Notes under the pieces: generated by a model
Told to the model about the DNA's origin: nothing
Database searches by the model: none
What the model saw: the letters and a program-made list of their open reading frames with translations, nothing else
Part shown: piece by piece, positions 29,486-37,095 of the stretch
Layout of the letters: each line of letters opens with the position of its first letter
Numbering within the stretch: position 1 is the stretch's first letter
Program-made: the position numbers and the translations under genes
Assembly: GCA_044432725.1 (NCBI GenBank)
Contig: JAWXUL010000008.1
Coordinates: forward strand, 1 to 64,000
Direction: 5' to 3'
Length of the DNA: 64,000 nt
Origin: JAWXUK01 sp044432725
Lineage (GTDB): Bacteria; Bacillota; Clostridia; Oscillospirales; Oscillospiraceae

Positions 29486-29514
29486 TTGCAATTCTCCTTT
29501 TCCTATGGTATAAT
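29486..29514 (+). promoter_or_regulatory. Promoter of the Rpn gene
   Basis: TTGCAA (29486-29491), 17-bp spacer and TATAAT (29509-29514), 38 bp before the ATG. Confidence 0.6.
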
Positions 29515-29552
29515 AGACAAAATACTGAACTTAGGAAGTCGAGGTGGAAAAA

Positions 29553-30365
29553 ATGGAGAAATTGACTGAGGAAGATTGGGAAAATCTTCCCATAAGCAAC
29601 AATTTTATCTTCACAAAAATGATGGATGACCCTGAGATCTGCAAAGAAACTATTGAAACTCTGTTGGGGGTCAAAGTGGAAAAAATTCAGCATATTGAAA
29701 CAGAAGAGACCATAGATTTGGATATTGACAACAAAAGTGTTCGTTTAGATGTGTATGTTCAGGACGAAAAACGGATTTTTAATCTTGAAATGCAGGTAAC
29801 GGATAAACATGATTTGCCCTTGCGTTCACGATATTATCAGAGTTCCATTGATTTGAACAGCATTGAAAAAGGGGAATATTATAAAAATTTGCCTGAGAGT
29901 TATGTGGTATTTATCTGTACTTTTGACCCCTTTGGACAGGGGAAACCCCAATATTTCTTTGAGCATAGGGAAAGAGAAACCACAGATTTACAACTAAATG
30001 ATGGAACCTTTCGTGTGTTTTTTAACACAAAAGCCTGTGAATTTGTGGAGAATGAAGAGGTTAAATCCTTTTTAAGGTATGTGAACGGAGAAACCTCACA
30101 AACTAAGCTAGTAACAAAGATGGAAGAGCGTATGAATTCTATTAAAAGAAATCGGAAATGGAGGAAACAATATATGACTTTAGCAATGAAAGAACGAGAA
30201 GTTTTTGAAGAAGGCATAGAAAAAGGCATAGAAAAAGGCATAGAAAAAGGCATTATCATCACTGCACGTGAAATGCTTCTCACGGAAACAGATGAAAAAA
30301 TTGCAAAATACACGAAACTTTCTTTAGAAAAAATAGCAGAACTGCGAGCTGAGATGAATCAATGA
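29553..30365 (+). CDS. Rpn/PD-(D/E)XK transposase-like nuclease
   Basis: 270 aa from ATG 29553. ISNNFIFTKMMDDPEICKETIETLL, then LDVYVQDEKRIFNLEMQV (D...E-x-Q nuclease core) and the C-terminal Gly-Ile-Glu-Lys repeats followed by REMLL are the layout of the Rpn recombination-promoting nuclease family. Rpn proteins make DNA breaks that promote RecA-independent recombination and occur in many copies. The C-terminal 12-bp repeats (30213-30253) code for EKGIEKGIEKG. A tiny remnant of a second copy is at 47743-47800. Confidence 0.85.
   Translation: MEKLTEEDWENLPISNNFIFTKMMDDPEICKETIETLLGVKVEKIQHIETEETIDLDIDNKSVRLDVYVQDEKRIFNLEMQVTDKHDLPLRSRYYQSSIDLNSIEKGEYYKNLPESYVVFICTFDPFGQGKPQYFFEHRERETTDLQLNDGTFRVFFNTKACEFVENEEVKSFLRYVNGETSQTKLVTKMEERMNSIKRNRKWRKQYMTLAMKEREVFEEGIEKGIEKGIEKGIIITAREMLLTETDEKIAKYTKLSLEKIAELRAEMNQ
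30213..30253 (+). repeat. 12-bp tandem repeat in the Rpn gene
   Basis: GGCATAGAAAAA occurs three times in a row plus a partial fourth. The unit is a multiple of three, so copy-number change alters linker length without breaking the frame. Confidence 0.9.
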
Positions 30366-30574
30366 AATAAGCCTGTGATTCAGTACTTGGAGTAGGAGGA
30401 AAATTTGCCCAGCTCTGGTTACCTGTACACCACTAGATTTTTAGATTCATGGTTACCTTAAAAAATCACTCCTAATTAAAATCCAATTATAGTTGTATTT
30501 TCACTTCTTTTATGGTATATTATAATGAGAAAGATTCATTGAACAACTAAATTCCAAATAATCGGAGGAAAAAG

Positions 30575-31609
30575 ATGTCATTAAGTAAAATCGAACTGGA
30601 CCATTTCACTGTATTTGATCATTTAGAAATTCCCTTAAATTCTGGTATCAATGTGTTTATTGGAGAAAATGGAACAGGTAAAACCCATATAATGAAACTG
30701 CTATACTGTGCTTGTCGAGCTACAGAAGCTAGGACCTCTTTTTCTCATAAGATTGTCCGCTGTTTTGCACCAGATGGTAGTGCCATAAGCCGATTAACTA
30801 CGAAACAAAAGGGGAGCACTAAAACCACTGTCAAAATATCAGCGACATTGAACGATTCGCCCCCAAAGCATTTAAAAATAAATTTTCATTCAAAAACAAA
30901 AAAATGGGATGCAGAGGTGACAGGTGAAGAGGTATGGGAAAAGAATTTTGGAGAATCATTAAGCAGTGTGTTTATTCCAGCAAAAGAAATATTAACTCAT
31001 GCCCCCCAACTAATTGCAGCAGCAGATAGAATTCCGTTGAATTTTGACGACACTTACCTCGATATTATCACGGCCGCAACGATTGATATTTCTTTAGGAA
31101 GAAACGAAAAAAAGAAAGATTTACAGCTAAAAAAACTTGAAGAAATCATTCAGGGTAAAGTTTTTTTCGATAAGGATACAGAGGCTTTTTATCTTAAAAA
31201 AGGAAACAGCAAATTAGAATTTAATTTGGTGTCGGAAGGTATCAAAAAAATTGCTTTGCTTTGGCAATTGGCTAAAAATGGTGCATTAGAACCAGACTCT
31301 GTGCTTTTTTGGGATGAGCCAGAAGCTAATATTAATCCCGTTCATATACCGTTGGTCGTGGAATTGTTGCTACTTTTACAGGAAACAGGTGTCCAGATTT
31401 TTGTTGCTACACATAGCTATGTATTTGCGAAATATATGGAGGTATTGTCTAAGGAACAGGAAAAATTAAAGTTTCATTCACTTTATAAGACAGCTGATAA
31501 GGGAGTACAATGTGAAACTGACAATAAGTTTTCTTATCTTGAGAACAACGATATCTCTAGCGAAAATATAAAACTATACGAAAAAGAGATAGAAAGGGCG
31601 ATGGAATGA
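30575..31609 (+). CDS. AAA ATPase of the OLD/RecF-like defence class
   Basis: 344 aa, ATG behind CGGAGG. Walker A GENGTGKT at residues 30-37, a signature-type stretch LVSEGIKKIALL, Walker B SVLFWDEPEANINP and the H-loop ATHSYVFAKYM. No TOPRIM domain follows, so it is ATPase only. It overlaps the next gene by 4 bp (ATGA), so the two are produced together. Small ATPases paired with a nuclease-like partner are a common plan in anti-phage systems such as Septu and PARIS. Probable promoter near 30493-30526. Confidence 0.8.
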   Translation: MSLSKIELDHFTVFDHLEIPLNSGINVFIGENGTGKTHIMKLLYCACRATEARTSFSHKIVRCFAPDGSAISRLTTKQKGSTKTTVKISATLNDSPPKHLKINFHSKTKKWDAEVTGEEVWEKNFGESLSSVFIPAKEILTHAPQLIAAADRIPLNFDDTYLDIITAATIDISLGRNEKKKDLQLKKLEEIIQGKVFFDKDTEAFYLKKGNSKLEFNLVSEGIKKIALLWQLAKNGALEPDSVLFWDEPEANINPVHIPLVVELLLLLQETGVQIFVATHSYVFAKYMEVLSKEQEKLKFHSLYKTADKGVQCETDNKFSYLENNDISSENIKLYEKEIERAME

Positions 31610-32121
31610 AAGTCATTAATGAATCTGGAATGAGTTTCGGGCCATATCAAGACGAGAAAATCTTTGAAATAGAGCACTCCGAATTGCACAAAAAACTGGG
31701 AAAAGGTTTCAAAATATGTGAATTTCTCTTACTCCAAGGGGATAAACTCTTCTGTTTGGAAGCAAAAAGCAGTGCACCGAACCCGAACACGGTATCTTCT
31801 GACCCTCAAAATGGCTTCGAAACTTATGTTTCAGATCTTGTGGAAAAATTTGATAATACCTTGGAGTTGTTTCTTGGAAGTAAACTTGGGTTCCCTCATT
31901 TAACAGTATCACAAACAAACACTCCAGACCTTATGCCCTTAAATCAGGTGTCCAATTATAAAATCAGATTTTGCTTGGTCATCAAAAATCAAAAATCAGA
32001 GTTTTTACCCCCCGTCAAAAACGCTTTAGAAAAGCGTTTGCGTAGGAAGTTGAAAATCTGGAATGCAGAAGTTATGGTACTTAATGAGAGCTTAGCCAAA
32101 AGCAAAAGTTTAATATCTTGA
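31606..32121 (+). CDS. Possible nuclease partner of the AAA ATPase
   Basis: 171 aa. KICEFLLLQGDKLFCLEAKSSAPNP contains an E-x-K on a strand preceded by an acidic residue, as in PD-(D/E)XK nucleases, and the C-terminus ends in a strand/helix pattern (NYKIRFCLVIKNQ, KRLRRKLKIWNAEVMVL). I do not recognise the family by name. The ATGA overlap with the ATPase and the terminator just after the stop define a two-gene operon. Confidence 0.6.
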   Translation: MKVINESGMSFGPYQDEKIFEIEHSELHKKLGKGFKICEFLLLQGDKLFCLEAKSSAPNPNTVSSDPQNGFETYVSDLVEKFDNTLELFLGSKLGFPHLTVSQTNTPDLMPLNQVSNYKIRFCLVIKNQKSEFLPPVKNALEKRLRRKLKIWNAEVMVLNESLAKSKSLIS

Positions 32122-32129
32122 CAATCAAC

Positions 32130-32165
32130 AAGACCACCACATCAGCAATGCTGTGTGATGGTCTT
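32130..32165 (+). terminator. Terminator of the ATPase-partner operon
   Basis: Nested hairpin: AAGACCA pairs with TGGTCTT, with an inner CAGC-aat-GCTG, followed by a T-rich tail. Confidence 0.7.
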
Positions 32166-32174
32166 TATATGTGT

Positions 32175-32351
32175 CTACACCCTCTCCCCTAACTTTAAGT
32201 ACCCATATACAAATTCATCTAGCCCACTTAACCCTGTCAATGTTGTCAACAAAGGGTCGCCCTCACGAATTCGCATGGTTCTACGAATTTCTTTCGGGAT
32301 AACCACTCTACCTAAATCGTCGATACGACGGACAATTCCTGTTGCTTTCAT
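32175..32351 (-). CDS. AbrB/SpoVT-type regulator, shortened
   Basis: 58 aa starting MKATGIVRRIDDLGRVVIPKEIRRTMRIREGDPL, the full swapped-hairpin AbrB DNA-binding domain of transition-state regulators. After REGDPL the usual continuation is replaced by LTTLTGLSGLDEFVYGYLKLGERV. A stretch of about 50 bp coding that tail is repeated, diverged, at 52186-52236. The native C-terminus was apparently lost to a rearrangement. The domain itself could still bind DNA. Confidence 0.75.
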   Translation of the reverse strand: MKATGIVRRIDDLGRVVIPKEIRRTMRIREGDPLLTTLTGLSGLDEFVYGYLKLGERV

Positions 32352-32518
32352 TGTCAAACCTCCATATATTTCCTGAAAATTATGATTTATGAGGAAATCT
32401 ATGGCTAGTATTTGCGATAATGGGGAAAATATGCAAGTACATAAAAAGTGTGATTTACCAGTATTTTCTTCTACTTTTTGTGGATTCTGCTGAAAATGTA
32501 AAACTTTCCATTTTATGA

Positions 32519-32944
32519 TTGACACACTCTATAGATACACGTATAAATGTGGAACTTATGCCAGAAATTACAATCCATGGTGGTGTAACTCCTGCTAGGG
32601 TTTATGCTGCACGAGTTTTATCTCTTGACCCAATAGAAGCAGAATCAGCAGAGGACGGATATGTCATAAAAGTGTATGATAACACCCAAATGCACTTTTA
32701 TTGTATCGACAATGGTCTCAATTTTGAACTTTTAGGAGAATGGTCTCCATCTGATGCTTCTACCCCCAATGTGGGGACCCCAAGCACCTCCACACCAAGT
32801 ACCCCTGCTACTTCCACCCCAAGTTCTGGCAATTCTTCTAGTGTGGAAGAGGAAAGTAGTCTTACGATAACCCTCGCCATCATCGGTGGCATGACCCTTG
32901 TCCTCTGTGTGGGCGTAGTTGCCTTTGTGATGAAAAAGAAATAA
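32519..32944 (+). CDS. C-terminal part of a membrane-anchored surface protein
   Basis: 141 aa from a TTG. No signal peptide. A short beta-rich domain is followed by a Pro/Ser/Thr-rich stalk (TPSTSTPSTPATSTPSS), one transmembrane helix (LTITLAIIGGMTLVLCVGVVAFVM) and KKK, the plan of a type I surface anchor. The missing N-terminus suggests a truncated gene whose 5' end was lost upstream, in the region next to the AbrB rearrangement. Confidence 0.5.
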   Translation: MTHSIDTRINVELMPEITIHGGVTPARVYAARVLSLDPIEAESAEDGYVIKVYDNTQMHFYCIDNGLNFELLGEWSPSDASTPNVGTPSTSTPSTPATSTPSSGNSSSVEEESSLTITLAIIGGMTLVLCVGVVAFVMKKK

Positions 32945-33542
32945 TTTCCTCCCCCAAACAAGTTGTTTGGGGGATTTTTGTAGGAATATGACAAAAACAA
33001 TCCTGTCCATGGTTATTCATCACCCCGATTGCCTCTAAATAAGAGAAACAGGTGACTGTGCCCATGAATTTGAAGCCTCTATTTTTCAAGTCTTTTGCCA
33101 CTGTGTCAGACAAAGTATTGTGAGTGGTAACCCCATCAAAAGGGTAATATTGGACTTGATTGTCTGTAAAGTCCCAAATATATTGCGAAAAACTGCCAAA
33201 TTCCTCCACTACTTCCAAAAAGCTTTTCGCATTTTGTACGGTTGCAAGGATTTTCGCCTTGTTACGAATGATGTCCTGATTTTCCAGAAGTTCCATGATT
33301 TTTTCCTCTGAATAGGAAGCAATTTTTTCTGGATCAAAGTTGTCAAAGGCAAGACGGAACGCCTCTCTCTTTTTCAGGACAATCAGCCATGACAACCCAC
33401 AGTGAAAGCTCTCTAAAAGAAACATTTCAAAGAGATATGGATCATCATAGGAGGCAACGCCCCATTCTTTGTCGTGATAATCCATGTAAAGCTGAGAGTT
33501 TTCGAGATTTTTCCATGGGCAACGAGAGATTTCTTCTTTCAT
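32880..33542 (-). CDS. tag: DNA-3-methyladenine glycosylase I, C-terminally extended
   Basis: 220 aa. RCPW, YHDKEWGV, the catalytic-loop GLSWLIVLKKREAF and C-terminal MNNHGQDCF give the zinc ligands and 3-methyladenine pocket of Tag, which excises alkylated adenine. Tag normally ends just after D-C-F. Here the natural stop is missing and the frame runs another 45 codons through the neighbour's terminator into the antisense of its last codons. The enzyme core is complete, so activity is likely. Confidence 0.85.
   Translation of the reverse strand: MKEEISRCPWKNLENSQLYMDYHDKEWGVASYDDPYLFEMFLLESFHCGLSWLIVLKKREAFRLAFDNFDPEKIASYSEEKIMELLENQDIIRNKAKILATVQNAKSFLEVVEEFGSFSQYIWDFTDNQVQYYPFDGVTTHNTLSDTVAKDLKNRGFKFMGTVTCFSYLEAIGVMNNHGQDCFCHIPTKIPQTTCLGEEIISFSSQRQLRPHRGQGSCHR
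32950..32979. terminator. Strong terminator
   Basis: CCCCCAAACAA pairs perfectly with TTGTTTGGGGG around one G and is followed by ATTTTTG. It lies inside the extended reading frame of the convergent tag gene. Confidence 0.85.
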
Positions 33543-33612
33543 ATGGTAAGTCCTTTCCTGTCAATGTCATTCGTCCAAGATAAAATCAATGAACTGATGA
33601 GTGTGTACTTCC

Positions 33613-33894
33613 TTATTCTTCTAAAATAATCTGACTCATGGCAATTTCATCACCTATGGCTTGTGCCCCATAAAATGCCTGCACTCGCTCCATAAAAGGA
33701 CTATCTGGTGGTGGATTTTTCTTTAAGTACTCCTCTTGAATGTCAAAAGAAAGGTCATGTGCCCTCTCGTTGTATTCTTTACAATGTGCAATCAATGTCC
33801 CCTCTCCTTGCAACTTGGCGAAGTATTCTGGTTTTTCATTTTCTAAAAATGAATAGCGGACACTGCCGAATTTTCCTAAATATTGGTTTGACAT
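33613..33894 (-). CDS. TnpV-like transposon protein, copy 2
   Basis: 93 aa, differing from the copy at 694-975 at only a few positions. ATG 33894 is preferred because AAAGGAG lies upstream; an in-frame ATG ten codons earlier is possible. It is beside a true tnpV remnant on the other strand, suggesting a small mobile-element cluster. Confidence 0.55.
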   Translation of the reverse strand: MSNQYLGKFGSVRYSFLENEKPEYFAKLQGEGTLIAHCKEYNERAHDLSFDIQEEYLKKNPPPDSPFMERVQAFYGAQAIGDEIAMSQIILEE

Positions 33895-33964
33895 AATAAA
33901 GCTCCTTTTCTGATTGTTTGACATAATTTCTAGAATAGTGTATAATTAAAAAAATAAATAGTGC

Positions 33965-34330
33965 ATGAGGTTGGAAAATATGGGAGGGAATAGTGTAAAT
34001 TTTTTTATGGACGGAGAAGCAAGGGGGCAGATTAAATGTGGTATTTCCAATTGGACTGGAATCCTCTATAAGAGCCCCCGCACCGATCTAAAAAACTACA
34101 AAAAATCCGTCTATAAGGAGTTTAAGTCAAGTGGGTACTTAGAGGAGCATTTGAAAAATATCGACCAAGATGCTGATCGAATGGAAGATTTCTTGGTGAT
34201 GAGAATGGCTGAATTGGATGGTGTCACCGAAGAATTGAAGCAAGCTTACCAAATGGGCTAGCTTGGTGCGATGAATAACATCGTGTATCGAGCCAGAGAA
34301 ATTGTGGATAGTGAGTTGGTTTTTACTTAA
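33965..34330 (+). pseudogene. tnpV: TnpV, truncated by an amber codon
   Basis: The frame YKEFKSSGYLEEHLKNIDQDADRMEDFLV... GVTEELKQAYQMG, then TAG (34259-34261), then LGAMNNIVYRAREIVDSELVF is colinear with TnpV of Tn4451-type transposons, where a Trp normally occupies the stop position. A TGG to TAG change explains it. Without readthrough the protein lacks its last 23 residues. Confidence 0.75.
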
Positions 34331-34345
34331 ATAGGACGTAAATTA

Positions 34346-34377
34346 TCAGGAGAAGCTAAGATTCTAGCTTCTCCTGA
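34346..34377. terminator. Bidirectional terminator hairpin
   Basis: TCAGGAGAAGCTA pairs perfectly with TAGCTTCTCCTGA around six bases. It includes the last codons of the XRE gene on the minus strand and lies 15 bp after the tnpV end. Confidence 0.8.
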
Positions 34378-34604
34378 AGCAATTCTTCGTAGTTTGTATT
34401 AAGGATATCTCTAATGGCTCGCAATTGGCTTGCGTAAATGTGTTGGACACCTCTTTCAATTTTAACAAGCCTTTCTCTGGTCATATCTATGCCTTTAAGT
34501 TGGAGTAAACGCACCAATTCTGTTTGTCCTAACTCTCTGCTTTTACGAATTCTTCTGATGTTTTCACCAATATAAATATCATCATCTGATTTGATTTTCT
34601 GCAT
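34356..34604 (-). CDS. XRE-family transcriptional regulator
   Basis: 82 aa. IGENIRRIRKSRELGQTELVRLLQLKGIDMTRERLVKIERGVQHI is a full Cro/CI-type helix-turn-helix. It is divergent from the SLOG gene at 34720, and two GGACTA palindromes lie in the shared 115-bp region, so it probably represses both itself and its neighbour. Confidence 0.85.
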   Translation of the reverse strand: MQKIKSDDDIYIGENIRRIRKSRELGQTELVRLLQLKGIDMTRERLVKIERGVQHIYASQLRAIRDILNTNYEELLQEKLES

Positions 34605-34623
34605 AAAAAGGCTCTCCTTGGAT

Positions 34624-34694
34624 GGACTATATTTAGTCCTTTTTATGCTTTATTATATCCAGTTCTCATGGTATAATGGGACTAGTTTTAGTCC
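34624..34694. promoter_or_regulatory. Divergent promoter with two GGACTA-N4-TAGTCC operators
   Basis: Operator 1 is 34624-34639 (spacer TATT) and operator 2 is 34679-34694 (spacer GTTT). A TATAAT box (34672-34677) abuts operator 2 on its left, so a repressor bound there would block the plus-strand promoter; operator 1 lies 20 bp upstream of the XRE gene start on the other strand. The two arms match exactly, which is a strong signature of a dimeric regulator. Confidence 0.85.
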
Positions 34695-34719
34695 ACTTGG
34701 ATTTTATTGGAGGTACATT

Positions 34720-35235
34720 ATGAATTTTGAAAAAGTAAAAAAACACTGCACCATCACAGGATTATCCCCACAACAATTCCCCTTTTCTATAGGCTCTCCT
34801 GAAGAAAAAGCCTTGGAAAAATCTTTGAAGGAGCAGATAAAAAATGAAATTCTCCAAGCAATTCAGGAGGAATATACAGAATTTTACTGTGGCATGGAGT
34901 TAGGTTGTGAACTCTGGGCAGGAGAAATTTTATTGGAACTTCGCCAAGAATTTCCAATTAAAATCACCTCAGTCATAGCCAGTGAACACAGGGCAGATGA
35001 TTGGTCTGACGAGGATAGGGAGAAATATTTTGACGAAGTTTTACCCAACGTGGATGAAGAAATTTATGCCTCTCGTGCTAACAGTCACGAAGCAATCCCT
35101 TACAGAAACAAGCTTCTTGCTCAGCGAACAGACAAGCTGATTGCAGTGGATAATGGGGCAGATATTTCTGATGTGGCTGACCTAATTCGTAGGGTTAAGA
35201 AGCTGGGGAAAGAGATTGTTTTGATTGAAATCTAG
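34720..35235 (+). CDS. SLOG family protein (YpsA/DUF1273-like)
   Basis: 171 aa from ATG 34720, behind TTGGAGG. CTITG-L...FPFSIGSPEEKA, then EFYCGMELGCELWAGEIL and the long KITSVIASEHRADDW segment fit the DUF1273 branch of the SLOG nucleotide-ligand Rossmann superfamily. SLOG proteins sense nucleotide-derived signals in several defence systems; other YpsA homologues have unknown roles. The next gene, 35511, is about 275 bp away. Confidence 0.7.
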   Translation: MNFEKVKKHCTITGLSPQQFPFSIGSPEEKALEKSLKEQIKNEILQAIQEEYTEFYCGMELGCELWAGEILLELRQEFPIKITSVIASEHRADDWSDEDREKYFDEVLPNVDEEIYASRANSHEAIPYRNKLLAQRTDKLIAVDNGADISDVADLIRRVKKLGKEIVLIEI

Positions 35236-35510
35236 GAAAGAATATTGCTTTCTTTTATAAAATGTGAATCTGCTTTCCAAAGTGATTTCGTTCCCAAGGG
35301 TTACATCAGAAATTTCTATTTCCAAGAGTCTAGGGTGACAAAGTCGCTCCCAAGTTTATTTTTGTGACCCACCTCCCCTTCTCACTGTTTTTACAAAATC
35401 CACATTCCTCTCCATTGCTTTGTCTGAAAGAATACGACATCAGATTACATCTTTTCCTTTCCCCAAAATTATGCTATAATATTCCTAAATCAAATTTAGG
35501 AGGATAAAAA

Positions 35511-36554
35511 ATGAAAATAGAAATGGGAGAATCCCTTTTTTACTCGTGGCTTCGTCATGTGAAAGAATGTCAAATAGTTCAATTAAATTGGAAACCCTCA
35601 CCTCAGTGGCAGCTGCATAATGAGGAAGATTTATTTGCATTGATAGAACATGTTGATAAGCATTTTCAGGAGAAACATGGCTATGAAATTTTCAAACAAA
35701 ATCGTAATAATCTGCAAATTATCCAGCAAACAGAATGTGATGCTTTAGGGATTTCAGGCACAAGTGGGGAATTTTTTGGAGTCGATGTTGCCTTTCACAG
35801 TGGTGGCTTGAACTACGGCTCAAAGGAAACTACCATCATGAAACTTCTTGCCAAAGCCGTTAGAACAGCACTCTGTTTGCGTGGGTATCTTGGCACAAAT
35901 GAAGGAAATATTATTTTTGCTTCGCCCAAAATTCATAAGGGGATTTTGGTGGATTTGCTTCCCTGTGTAGAGGAATTGAACCAACTTTTCAGGGAAAACA
36001 AGTGGGACTTTACATATCGTGTCATTTGTAATGCAGACTTCAAAACAGCAATTTTGGACCCTGTCCTTTTGGTCAGTGATGGTATCGCAGATACCACAGA
36101 ATTATTTCTACGAAGTTACCAGATGATTCAAATGTTTCCTGATACCCCTGTAAAAGAAAATAAAATAACAATAAAACGAGAAAATACAACAGAAAATCCC
36201 TCTACGACTAGAACTAGAATGGCTCGCACTAGAGACGAAGTACAGCTACCAGAAAATGGGTATGAGGAACTAAAAATCGGGCAACTGGCACAAGGTCTTT
36301 TTCGGAAATATTTCCATGAGCAAGAGGTTGAGGAGGAAATTCTTTTAGCCTTGCTCTCAAAAGATGAAAGCAAACGTGCTTTGGATTTGAATTATCCTGC
36401 TTTTGTGGAAAAAGACAGTGATTTTCAACGTATTCGCTATTATGGCACTCCATATTTGGTGAATGGAAAGGAATTTCATCTCACATCTCAGTGGTATGAG
36501 TACAATCGAGGGCATTTGCTACGATGGATTCAAAATAGTGGTTTCTTAATTTAA
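35511..36554 (+). CDS. Probable PD-(D/E)XK-like nuclease
   Basis: 347 aa, ATG behind TTAGGAGG. The central GEFFGVDVAFHSGGLNYGSKETTIMKLLAKAVRTAL pattern (D-V-A-F-H, then N-Y-G and E-T) looks like a nuclease core, with a nearby NIIFASPKIHKG. I recognise the pattern but not a named family. The region 286-340 is a C-terminal unit (GLFRKYFHEQEVEEEILLALLSKDE...). Transcribed alone between SLOG and the AAA/HNH operon, in a defence neighbourhood. Confidence 0.55.
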   Translation: MKIEMGESLFYSWLRHVKECQIVQLNWKPSPQWQLHNEEDLFALIEHVDKHFQEKHGYEIFKQNRNNLQIIQQTECDALGISGTSGEFFGVDVAFHSGGLNYGSKETTIMKLLAKAVRTALCLRGYLGTNEGNIIFASPKIHKGILVDLLPCVEELNQLFRENKWDFTYRVICNADFKTAILDPVLLVSDGIADTTELFLRSYQMIQMFPDTPVKENKITIKRENTTENPSTTRTRMARTRDEVQLPENGYEELKIGQLAQGLFRKYFHEQEVEEEILLALLSKDESKRALDLNYPAFVEKDSDFQRIRYYGTPYLVNGKEFHLTSQWYEYNRGHLLRWIQNSGFLI

Positions 36555-37095
36555 TTTTCAGGAAGGGATCAGTCTTTTACCATTCCATGTTTTTAAGAAG
36601 CAAATAGAAAAAAGGAAAATCCTAAATATTCAGAATGTCTTAATCTCAGTCTTTTAAGGGTTCCTTGCTGAATAGAGTCCAATCAGTAAAATGGTAGTGA
36701 CCTAAATACAAATGAAGATATTTGTCTGAAGTAGAGATACTATTTTTAAGAAAAATTCCATCGGGTCTAAAAGATTGTTTTCAACTGTTAATAGATGTAA
36801 TACTTTAAATTCTAAGTTGAGTGAGGAAAGAAACATTAAATTCGGATGCAAAGTACATTGCTGAATTTAAACGTATAGAAAATAGATTACTGCAGTTCGG
36901 GGACAGCATAGACTACACTACATTATGCGAGTTTACAGATAAAACCGAAAGACTCATAAATTCGAAAGTGAGTGGAGCAGATTTTGGTTGATGTTTATAA
37001 TACATAAGAGAGTAATAAATACTTAAGTATCTTGTCCTTATAAACATGTTTAGTAAATGAAAATTAAGTAATTTTAATAAAAGGGGTTGATATAG
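36555..37095 (+). other. Intergenic region with a short ORF remnant
   Basis: A short open frame ending at TGA 36990-36992 (LNSDAKYIAEFKRIENRLLQFG... then DKTERLINSKVSGADFG) sits at about 36818-36992. It has no clear ribosome site and may be the end of a lost gene. The remainder is AT-rich; a promoter for the following operon is expected within 37000-37090 but I see no strong match. Confidence 0.4.

Noticed and set aside
29900..30313. 137-aa minus-strand ORF over the Rpn gene
   Set aside because: Encodes repeated MPFSMPFS from the antisense of the Rpn repeats.
2653..34261. Genome-wide stop-codon reassignment (TAG/TAA as Gln)
   Set aside because: Most intact genes here end in TAA, TAG or TGA at the expected place, so the nonsense codons are better explained by decay.
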